Positions 55,290 through 64,000 of a stretch of 64,000 nucleotides of DNA are shown in pieces. Source of the stretch: Pictodentalium vernedei (taxonomy: Eukaryota; Mollusca; Scaphopoda; Dentaliida; Dentaliidae). Position numbers and translations under genes: made by a program. The stretch lies in assembly GCA_031216915.1 (NCBI GenBank), contig CM062292.1, forward strand, positions 76,924,956 to 76,988,955. The letters are read 5' to 3'. The notes below the pieces were generated by a model. The model worked only from the letters and a program-made list of their open reading frames with translations, did no database searches and was not told where the DNA came from. The number at the start of each line of letters is the position of its first letter. The first letter of the stretch is position 1.

Positions 55290-57485
55290 ATGAAAGTGTC
55301 AATGACACTGTAGCTCAACTTGTCAAGACAAAGACATGTACATGTATAGTATGTGACACAGCAATGACAAACATCTAGGTAATGACCTGATAACAAAGGT
55401 ACATATAAAGTATTGTAACGGTCTATACATAAATACTGACCGTTGCCTGTAACAAATGTATAGGTAAAGTATTGTAAAGGTGGGTGACAGTCAGATGCTA
55501 AACTAGAAAAAAATCTTTGAGTCCCAGAGTGGGTCTGACTGAACCCCAAAATATTTGTTCTCATAGCACAGTGATAACAAAGGCACCCCAAAACACACTC
55601 GTTCCTGTCCCAAGGTGAAAACAAAAGTACTCAAGAAGTTTTGTGAAGATCAGTTCATAAATACGAGCTGTATAAAACTTGTGACAAAAAACTGATTGGA
55701 CCTAATTTCGGTACAAAATGGCCACTGGCAGCCATCTTGAATTTTGGACCGTACCCAGAAACACTCATTCTCATCCCAAGGAGATAACAAAGGTACCCAA
55801 GAAGTTTTGTGAAGATCGGTTCATAAATACAGCCTCTACCCTGAGCCGTATTGACATGTGTGCTTACATTGTGTAAGTAGCACTGAATAAATCAAAGTTC
55901 ATCTAATTTGCATAATTTCTGCACGAAAAAAAACCCCTTACAATATGTGATGTATTCCATGTTACTAAACATTCATACAAAAATTTATTAAAATCAGAAC
56001 TTTCATACAGAAGTTCTATACAAAAGACTGATTGCACTAATTTTGGTACAAAATGGCTGCTGGTGGCCATCTTGAATTTTGGACCACACCCCAAAACACT
56101 CGCTCTCATCCCACGGTGATAACAAAGGTACCCAAGAAGTTTCGTAAAGATTGGTTCATAAATATGGCCTCTAGTCTGAGCTGTATAGAAGATGTGTACA
56201 AAAAACTGATTAGACCTAATTTCGGTACAAAATGGCCACTAGCAGCCATCTTGAATTTTAGACCGCACCCAGAAACACTCGTTCTCGTCCCAAGGTGATA
56301 ACAAAGGTACCTAAGACATTTCGTGAAGATCAGTTCATAAATACAGACTCTAGTCTGAGCCGTATTGACATGTGTACTTACTGTGTGTAAGTCGCACTGA
56401 AAAAATCAAAGTTCATCAAATTTGCATAATTTCTGCACGAGAAAAAAACCCGTATTATATGTGATGCATCCCATGGTACTAAACATTCACACAAAAAAAT
56501 TATTCAAATCAGGGCTTTCATATGGAAGTTCTGTGCAAAAATCTGATTGCACCTAATTTTGTACAAAATGGCTGCCATCGGCCATCTTGAATTTCGGACC
56601 GGACCCCAAAACACTCGTTCTCGTCCCATGGTGATACCAAAGGTACCCAAGAAGTTTCGTAAAGATCGGTTCATAAATACAGCCTCTAGCCCGAGCCATA
56701 TTGGCATTTGCACTCACAGTGCTGAAAGTAACCCCAAAAAACATCAAAATTAGTCTAATTTGCACAATTTACGTACGAGAAAAAAACCCGTATTATATGT
56801 GATGTATCCCATGGTACTAAACATTCATACAAAAAATTATTCAAATCAGAGCTTTCATATGGAAGTTCTGTACAAAAAACAGATTTCTGCATCGTCGGTA
56901 CAAAATGGCAGCTGGCAGCCATCTTGAATTTCGGACCGCACCCAAAAACACTCGTTCTCGTCCCACGGTCATAACAAAGGTACCCAAGAAGTTTCGTAAA
57001 GATCGGTTCATAAATACGGCCTCTAGCCCGAGCCATAGCAGCTTGGCACTTACAGCTCTGAAAGTAACACTAAATAAATCAAAGTCAGTCTAATTTGCAT
57101 AATTTAAGCACGAGAAAAAAACCCGTATTATATGTGATGTATCCCATGGTACTAAACATTTATACAAAACTTTCTTCAAATCAGAACTTTCATACAGAAG
57201 TTCTGTACAAAAAACTGATTTTTGCATCATCGGTACAAAATGGCCACTGGCAGCCATCTTGAATTTCGGACCACACCTAAAAACACTCGTTCCCGTCCCA
57301 GGGTCATAACAAAGGTACACAAGAAGTTTCGTAAAGATCGGTTCATAAATACGACCTCTAGCCCGAGCCATAGCCAATTGTTGATGTACGGACAGACGGC
57401 CAGATGGACGGACGGACAGACGGCCAGACGGACGACGGGCCATGACAATAGCTCAAATTTGACTTCGTCAAAGTTGAGCTAAAAA
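55290..57485. mobile_element. Tandem-unit element E (family X)
   Basis: Complete start and end, colinear with element D. Unit marks at about 55911, 56425, 56760 and 57097. Near the 3' end a GACGGACGGACAGACGG run. Confidence 0.85.
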
Positions 57486-58405
57486 ATGCTACTAATGTAA
57501 CACATGCCCCCCTCCCCCCCCCCCCCCCCCCCCCCCCCAGGACCTTCATCTTGCAGATGCGGCGGAAACTATTATACGTGACACACCTTCTGACTGTCCT
57601 TAACATTTGTAAAAAAGTTTAACAATTTTACTATGATTCGTTTCTGAGTTACGGCTGAGACACGAATATTGACTTATTTTTAGTGCGACCTTGAAATGTG
57701 ACCTTGACCTTGAAGGTACGGACCCACAATTATAAAGGACCATGGGAGGATGTGTCACACTTTCAAGGGTGTGACCATGGGAGGATGTGTCACACCCTTG
57801 AAGGTGTGACACATGCTCCCATGGTCCTTTATAATTGTGTGAAGTTTGATGACTGTGGCCCTAACCATGTTCCGTGTGACCTTGAAATGTGACCTTGACC
57901 TTACGGACCTGGCTGTGGTGTGTGACACCTCCACCCGTTGTCCTTTATAATTGAGCGATGTTAGATGATTGTAGCCCTAATAGTTTTGGAGTTATGCTTC
58001 AGACACGATTTGTGACCCTGAACATATGATGATCAATTGTAACCTGCACCTTGCAGATGCAGCAGAAATTATTATATGTGACACACCTTCGGACTGTCCT
58101 TAACATTTGTAAAAAGTTTAACAATTGTACTATGATTTGTTTCTCAGTTATGGCTGAGACACGAATATTGACCAATTTTTAGTGTGACCTTGAAATGTGA
58201 CCTTGACCTTGAAGGTACGAACCCGACTATGGTCTGTGACGCATCCTCCCATGGTCCTTTATAATTGTGTGAGGCTTGATGACTGTGGCCCTAACCGTTT
58301 TCGAGTTATTGGCTCAGACACACACACAGACACACACACAGACACACGCACACTTCAATCACTATATGCCACTCGACTTAAGTCGGAGGGCATAAAAACT
58401 GCAAC
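57486..58405. repeat. Repeat family k with TGACCTTGACCTTGA motifs
   Basis: CTTGCAGATGCGGCGGAAAC, CTGTCCTTAACATTTGTAAA and TTTATAATTGTGTGA blocks occur twice here and again at 60105-60540. TGACCTTGACCTTGA lies at 57699-57713 and 58198-58212, with a near match at 57890-57903. A hairpin (about 57735-57835) holds ACCATGGGAGGATGTGTCAC. Ends in (CACACAGA)n. Confidence 0.8.
57508..57538. repeat. Poly-C tract
   Basis: About 30 C with one short break. Confidence 0.9.
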
Positions 58406-58679
58406 CGCAGTGTAAATCCCACAACCTCTCAGCTCTAGAAAGGGCAGTAAAAAGGGAAAATACCCAAATTTAAACCAACCAAAACCTACACAAACGAAGT
58501 AAAATCACTTCTTGTAAACCGTGATAAGCAAGCTGAAATTTTCAGACTGGAGTAAAAGCAATGTTTTGGTATACCAATTATGACTTAAATTGCCGGTATC
58601 GGTGACGGTATTGAAAATTGTACTAATTATAATCGGTATACCAAAAGCCCACCCAGCACTAGATGCTACCCTGCACAGC

Positions 58680-59115
58680 TGAAAGGGTAGCATCACTAAA
58701 TTTACCCTCTGTGAACCACAATCTTAATCAAGGACTCAAGTCTAAACAGAAAGAGGAACCCAGAGGATACTCTGGCCCACTGTATAGGATAGAATCAGCA
58801 TATTCATCCTCATAGCATCAGCCTATGGGACCTCTTTCTCCAAATGACAGATTGCTTATCAAGCCAGAAAATAAGCAGACTGACATCTGCAAAATGAGGT
58901 CCCCAGAAGGTGAATTTAGTGATGCTACCCTGCTCAGCAGGGTAGCATCACTAAATTTACCCTCTGTGAACCTCAGTCTGAATCTGGGTCTCAAACCTAA
59001 ACAGAATGAGGTACCCAGAGGATAGCATGATCAAATTCACCCTCTGGGGACCTCATTCTGCAAATGTCAGGCAGCTTATTTTCAGGCCTGTTGCTTATTT
59101 CCAGGCCTGCTCACG
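58680..59115. repeat. Hairpin element (family m) in tandem
   Basis: TAGTGATGCTACCCTG and CAGGGTAGCATCACTA form a perfect stem at 58917-58960. AATGAGGTCCCCAGAAGG and CTCTGGGGACCTCATT are outer arms. It ends about 25 bp from the ER A/B exon donor. Confidence 0.75.
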
Positions 59116-59140
59116 AGGAAATGTATTAATGGTTACTTAC

Positions 59141-59346
59141 CTGACTGTGGCTCGATCTTACGGGGCATACAAAGAGAAGATGGAGAGAGTGGATGTTCCA
59201 TTAGAAGAGGATATCTCAGGTCTGATTCTCCAGCTTCGGGAGTCGTAGAGGAAGGAGTCTGACTGGCGGCTGGAAGCAAGGAATGTAAGTTGAATTGGCT
59301 GATGTTTCTTTCATCTTCTTTACTTGATTTGACATCACTTGCATCT
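59141..59346 (-). CDS. ER: ER exon: C-terminal part of the A/B (N-terminal) region
   Basis: This 206 nt exon follows a pyrimidine-rich acceptor (ATTTCAG) and ends at a consensus donor (CAG|GTAAGT). It starts in phase 2 and ends with one base of the Gly codon completed by the next exon. It encodes 68 whole codons, a Ser/Pro/Thr-rich, acidic, probably disordered stretch that includes SLLPAASQTPSSTTPEAGES and ends RKIEPQSG just before the DBD. Low-complexity A/B regions carrying AF-1 are usual for steroid-type receptors. Identity rests on exact splice compatibility with the first zinc-finger exon and on the composition. No initiator Met can be assigned, because a further 5' exon is required. Confidence 0.85.
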
Positions 59347-59589
59347 CTGAAATAAGTAAATATAAAATCTTTTATGACACAGTCTTAACCTTTTTTCAAC
59401 CACAAAAATTAAAACTTCAAAAGTAACAAGTGCAACGCCGATCGTCAGTGATCAGACAAAAGTCCCCCACGGTTGGGGGTATCACCAAATTGGGGACTAA
59501 TGTCTGATGAATGTATAAAGATTGAAAGCACAGCATCAAAATATTTTAGAGCAACTGGTTGTGATATAGAAAAGAAAAATTAAAAAAAA

Positions 59590-59785
59590 CAAGGGTTACG
59601 CATCACTGATGCGGAGTTGTTTTTTTTTTCACACCTGTAAGGCTTGTCATAATAGACAAGGGTTACATATTACCGATGTGGGATCAAGTTTTTTTCACAC
59701 CTGTAGGGCTTGTCATAATAGACAAGGGTCACGTATACCGATGTGGGATCGAGTTTCGCACCTTTAATGCTTGTCATTATAAGAA
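59590..59785. repeat. ~67 bp tandem repeat, three units
   Basis: ACAAGGGTTACRYATYACYG and TCACACCTGTARGGCTTGTC recur at about 59590, 59657 and 59724. Confidence 0.8.
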
Positions 59786-59819
59786 AATATACTGCTAGTA
59801 GTGGATAACTAACCTGAAA

Positions 59820-61135
59820 TCCCAGAACAGGCTGTTTTTTTTTTTAACTCAATATAGACACAGATGGAATAAGGCAGAAAACTCATTACATGCAATTTCC
59901 AACAAAAATGGCTGCCTGTCAGCCATCTTGAATTTTAAAAAAAAAAAAAATGGACGTGCATCAATTTCACATACTGTCTGACCACTGCAGAAAATTGGAA
60001 ACAAAAGCATCTCGGAGATACAGGTGGTAACAGGACACATAAACATAATATATACAAATATGACTGCAACAAGAAAAATGTTACTGAGGTAACACATGCC
60101 CCCTCCCCCCCCTTGTGACCTTCACCTTGCAGATGCGGCAGAAACTATTATACGAGACACACCTTCTGGCTGTCCTTAACCTTTGTAAAAAGTTTAACAA
60201 TTGTACTATGATTCGTTTCTGAGTTATGGCTGAGACACGAATATTGACCGATTTTCAGTGTGACCTTGAAATGTGACCTTGACCTTGAAGGTACGAACCT
60301 GGTTATGGTGTGTGACACATCCTCCTATGGTCCTTTATAATTGTGTGAAGTTTGATGACTGTGACCCTAAACGTGTTCAGTGTGACCTTGAAATGTGACC
60401 TTGATCTTACGGACCTGGCTGTGGTGTGTGACTAATCCACCCTTTATAATTGTGTGAAGTTTGATGACTGTGGCCCTAACCATTTTCGAGTTATTAGCTC
60501 GGACACGCACACACACACACAAACACAGACGGACGGACGGACGGACGGACACATGCACAAAAAAAGCTTAACTAATTACATACAATTTCCACGAAAAATG
60601 TCCACCAGTCGGTAATGTTGAATTTTTTTCCAAAAAAAATTGATGTGCATAAATATTACATAATGTCTGATGATTGCTGAAAATTTTAAATAAAAGCATC
60701 AAATCGTCTCTTAGATACAGGTGGTAACAGGACACATCAACATAATATATGCAGATATGGCTGAAAAAGCTTTAGTTCAGATAATTTGCAAAATTTATCC
60801 ACAAGAAAAAACCTGTTTGATATGTTATCTTTGCTGCTACACCTCCATACCAAAAATTATTGAAATCAGAATTGACATTTGGAAGTTCTAGGCAGAAAAC
60901 TAATTACACGCAATTTTCAACAAAAATGGCAGCCAGTCGGCCATCTTGATTTTTTTTTCAAAATAAAATTGACTGGCATCAATTATACATACATATGCAA
61001 TGTCTGATCAATGCTGAAAATTTGAAACAAAAGTGTCAAAGCATCTCTGAGATACAGGTGGTAACAGGATAGATGGACAGACAGACAGATAGATAGATAG
61101 ATGCATCTATAAGTTCCTTCATGGTAACCCGTGGG
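59820..61135. repeat. Second block of family k repeats
   Basis: AAATGGCTGCCTGTCAGCCA, ATACAGGTGGTAACAGGA and TGACCTTGACCTTGA (60274-60288) are shared with 57.5-58.4 kb or repeated within the block (about 59890, 60580 and 60915). (GACG)n at 60528-60549 and (GATA)n near 61085. Confidence 0.75.
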
Positions 61136-61139
61136 GGAC

Positions 61140-61475
61140 TAATAAAGCATGATCAACCAATAACACATTCTAAAAGTAATTTGAGGTGTATGTAATAGTC
61201 ATCACTCACGGTGGAGGTACTTCAGGAATATGAACCTGTCCCATGTTTTGAGTGATAGAAAGCCACATAGCAGCAAGGTGTTACAGCATAGGGCAGGTTG
61301 TTCAAATTCAAGACTACACTGTGTACACTGTAATGTAAATTTTATTGATTGATGTATTTTGCTGAGATGAAAGTTTTATAGATATCCGACTTATCTGAAA
61401 TAAGCTGAAATTCTCATAATTTAACATGAACATTTGTGAAAATAATGTATTTTTATAAAATAAGAGGACATGTAG
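61140..61475. other. No feature recognised
   Basis: Sequence upstream of the ER A/B exon. No splice-bounded frame ending in phase 2 was found. Confidence 0.4.
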
Positions 61476-61490
61476 TTAAGGTATAACTTA

Positions 61491-61735
61491 CAGTACAACC
61501 ATCGTGGACTAGTCACTTTCCATGGGTGGACAATATACAACGGATGAAATAATATTAGATTCCAAACACCAATTATAGGAATAATCATCAAAAATTTAAT
61601 TAATGAAGCACTGGGTACAATCCTGTGCTTCATTCATTAAAATTTTCCTGATGCTGATTTTTATTACCTGGTAAACGCATGCATGGACATCACTGCCCAA
61701 GCATGGATTACAACCAGTCTACAGCGATTGTACTG
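61491..61735. mobile_element. TA-flanked MITE (family h)
   Basis: CAGTACAACCATCGTGGACT and AGTCTACAGCGATTGTACTG ends, with TA outside (61489-61490, 61736-61737). Confidence 0.75.
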
Positions 61736-61741
61736 TAGTTA

Positions 61742-61986
61742 CCCCTTTACCCAACGAATCGCCCGCATCCGCCCGTGTAATATGCAAATTCAGCAGCTGA
61801 AAAAATATTATTTTTTGAAAAGATTTCAGCAAAAACCATATCATGTGACCCATCTTTGGAACGAGCTTGACGCGCTTGTTACAAAGAGGGGTCACATGAT
61901 ATGGTTTTGTTGAAATTTTTTGGAAAAAATTTAAAAAATGATATTTTAAATAATAAATTTTGAAATTGTCTGCGTTGGGTAAAGGG
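61742..61986. mobile_element. piggyBac-like foldback MITE (family d)
   Basis: CCTTTACCCAACG...CGTTGGGTAAAGGG with TTAA on the right (61987-61990) and a mutated TTAC on the left. Long central palindrome. Confidence 0.75.
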
Positions 61987-62276
61987 TTAAGGTATAACTT
62001 ACTAGACACTCAAAAACCATTTTCATTGAAAATATATTTTGTAAGATTTGGTAAGCCCTTCAACGCCATAAGTTTTTACAATCCTGCTTCCTGAAGAACC
62101 TTTTTCCAGGGCCTTAGATGAGTCTAATTTTGGGACACTGCAGTCTTATCAAGTCAGCTGCTTTTTTACAACATTGTCTGCTTGGAATGTCATTTCCAGG
62201 TTTCTTCGGGTTGTATTCTTGTCTCAGAATATCTAGGAAACCTTTTTCCAATTCTGATTAGTTTCCACTGCAATAG

Positions 62277-62492
62277 AACAGGTGCCCCCAACATGGCATC
62301 TCTGAGCAATGTTGGGTAAACTCTAAGTTAAATTTATATGTGAAATTTTGTAGTTGTTTCTAGGCATGTTTCGGCTGCCTACATAGGCAGCCGAAACTTG
62401 CCTAGAAACAAGTACAAAAACTGTAAAACAACGGAATTAAGACTGTTATAGTAGCAGAATGTGTATACAGATATCAAGGCCTTTATGGATGA
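62277..62492. mobile_element. Foldback element (family c)
   Basis: GTTTCTAGGCATGTTTCGGC and GCCGAAACTTGCCTAGAAAC are nearly perfect arms (62354-62410). Confidence 0.7.
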
Positions 62493-62607
62493 ATTAATTC
62501 GAATAAAATACGCAAGAAAGCATCAAGTCATGCTGCATGTTATAACCTATAATTTGGGCACATTGCTCGCTTTAATTTGGGCACACCGTTTACCAGTGTG
62601 AGTTTGA

Positions 62608-62997
62608 CAGAATTTAAAGGCCTGCTTTTTCACCAAATCACTCAATCAGTTCCATAGGACTCCTCTTTTCAACAGCAAGATCTTAACTCACTTTAATGTT
62701 CAAACACATCTTCATTTTCAGAATCACAAATATCACTCTCTATTCACTACCTCCTTCATTATCAACATCAACTCCTTCATCACTACAGCCACCAGTCTAT
62801 CTCAGCTTCAAGCAGAGGAGACTGGTTACGACAGTGGAGTGGGAGTTGATGTCGGAGGAAGCAGTGGTGATAAAACTAGCGTTTCTTAAAATGAAGACGA
62901 GTTGGAAACAGGTTTGGGTTTTCACACTTCTCTTAGGAAAAACACTTTTCCACAAAGAGATGGCAGATTGCCAATAAAATATTTTTATTTCCACAAA
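62608..62997 (+). pseudogene. Unidentified plus-strand open frame with poly(A)-like end
   Basis: One frame is open from 62608 (after a TGA at 62605) to a TAA at 62887-62889, 93 codons without an obvious start Met. It includes FFTKSLNQFHRTPLFNSK, then a Thr/Ser/Asn-rich part, then SLSQLQAEETGYDSGVGVDV. The frame stays open after the TAA for about 30 more codons with good composition. AATAAA at 62973-62978 is followed after about 17 bases by nine A's, as expected for a processed retrocopy. An RTP site and a DSG motif are typical of phosphorylated regulators, but I cannot name a family. It could be a retrocopy, a terminal exon of another gene, or chance. Confidence 0.3.
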
Positions 62998-63023
62998 AAA
63001 AAATGCATCTTGTTACTCTTGTA

Positions 63024-63269
63024 CAGTACAACCACCGTGGACTGGTACCTTCCCAGGGGTGGGCAATATTTCCACGGACGCAATAATATTAGATTATAAA
63101 CACTAATTAAAGGAATAATCGTCAAAAATTTACTTAATGAAGCACTGGGTACAAACCGGTGCTTCATTAATTAAAATTTTGCTGTTGTTGATTTTTATTA
63201 CCTGGTAAACCCATACAAAGACATCACTGCCCATGTGAGGATTACGACCAATCCACGATGACTGTACTG
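63024..63269. mobile_element. Family h MITE, complete copy
   Basis: CAGTACAACCACCGTGGACT and CCACGATGACTGTACTG ends. Inner hairpin of TTAATGAAGCAC arms. Confidence 0.75.
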
Positions 63270-63274
63270 TTAAT

Positions 63275-64000
63275 TTGTGTGGTTGATACTTGAACAGTTG
63301 ATCAACAGTAAATACAAGTGGTTCTGCAAGAGAAAGCTCAAGACTTGCTGATATGGTAGCCAATGAAGTACACTGAGAGATGATTTTATTCTGTGAGAGT
63401 AGCTAACTAATACAAACTCTCAAGAATGATGTAGTTCTGTAGGCATAACCGGTTGGAAAAGCTTTCAAACGGATAACCACTATACCTATAGTTAATGGGA
63501 TAGCATCGGGAAAATAAAAAGTACTTGACCACGAGGCATTCAAATTCTTTTGCTGATGCATTGTCAAAGGTACCAAACATTTGTCGAATTACAATGATGA
63601 GTACTCGATGTAACATGAAAGGGTTAAGGTGCTGGAATGTTGAATGAACAGTTATTTCGGTCGCTTGGGCTGTCAAGTCACGAAAAAATGTTTGTAACAA
63701 ACTGCCAACAGTCTAGTGCACTGAAGGTTGTTTTCTGTGCGGGCAGCAGTGAGCACATGCCTGTCAATGCAGGCCTGGCATTCTTTAGGAGTGCAGGAAT
63801 ACTGCATGCCTACGGCACGCCTAGAAAAAATAGAGGAGGGCAATTTTTTGCACCCTCGATTTTCTGGAATGCCAGACTTGTTTGGGACTGCCTTTAAAAT
63901 CTGTTATCATTTGTCTGTTTTTGATACTTCTGAGTGTAGAAGACAGTCACAAAAGAATTGAATGCAACATTTTGAATAATGAGAAGATACGTGTGCCAAT
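63275..64000. other. No feature recognised
   Basis: Overlapping short frames on both strands (for example 63407-63700 minus, 97 codons) lack motifs, splice signals and family similarity I can name. Confidence 0.4.

Larger units (their letters stand above)
17085..59346 (-). other. ER: Estrogen receptor gene (NR3A-type nuclear receptor), 5' incomplete: eight exons and seven introns
   Basis: Eight minus-strand exons join into one frame: 59141-59346, 48973-49083, 41154-41267, 34456-34574, 31212-31392, 21897-22038, 19674-19804 and 17168-17460. They total 1297 nt, which is one leading base, 431 codons and the stop. All introns are GT-AG and every junction phase matches. The product is a nuclear transcription factor that binds AGGTCA half-sites as a dimer. 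Known ER order is kept: A/B region, two-finger DBD, hinge, LBD with helix 12. Introns are about 10.1, 7.7, 6.6, 3.1, 9.2, 2.1 and 2.2 kb and are filled with repeats. The first visible exon needs two bases from an upstream exon that I could not find up to 64000. Estrogen-related receptor is excluded by the P-box (EGCKA rather than EACKA). Confidence 0.95.

Noticed and set aside
63407-63700. 97-codon minus-strand frame as the missing ER 5' exon
   Set aside because: No donor in the required phase, and no A/B-like composition.

Overview
The window is eukaryotic: AT-rich, intron-rich and dense in transposons. The one gene I can identify is an estrogen-receptor-type nuclear receptor (ER) on the minus strand. 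Eight exons with correct splice sites and compatible phases run from 59346 down to a stop at 17168. They give 431 contiguous C-terminal residues: part of the A/B region, both zinc fingers, hinge and ligand-binding domain. The ER P-box (CEGCKA), the form of the ligand-binding domain and the SINE-rich, MITE-rich surroundings point to a lophotrochozoan, most likely a mollusc. This is inference; no species marker is present. The 5' end of the gene lies outside the window or was not recognised.

Layout. 1-17 kb lies downstream of the ER gene. It holds nested MITEs, a 5S-rRNA-derived SINE, tRNA-derived SINEs, a 157-158 bp tandem repeat carrying a perfect palindromic estrogen response element (7331-7345), and a decayed transposon-type ORF (10407-11134). 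17-59.3 kb is the ER gene. Its introns (2.1-10.1 kb) are largely built of repeats: a 1.6 kb tandem-unit element at 17.75-19.35, five related elements of 0.8-4.9 kb with internal ~335 bp units (22.4-27.3, 28.7-29.5, 42.5-44.3, 44.6-46.8, 55.3-57.5), a 91 bp tandem array (33.16-34.12), and many foldback MITEs. 59.3-64 kb lies upstream of the last recognised exon. It holds more repeats and an unidentified plus-strand open frame with a poly(A)-like end (62608-62997).

The mobile elements are unusually readable. Target-site duplications can be seen for several SINEs (11-15 bp), for TTAA-flanked piggyBac-like foldback MITEs, for TA-flanked MITEs and for 8 bp hAT-like elements. At 22.2-27.3 kb three layers of insertion can be ordered. 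Two nested composites occur at two loci each, which suggests that host and passenger moved together.

The predicted ER keeps the AF-2 helix and both coactivator charge-clamp residues. It lacks two of the three residues that hydrogen-bond estradiol in vertebrate ER (Lys at the Glu353 position, Tyr at the His524 position). This suggests a DNA-binding, ligand-unresponsive receptor.
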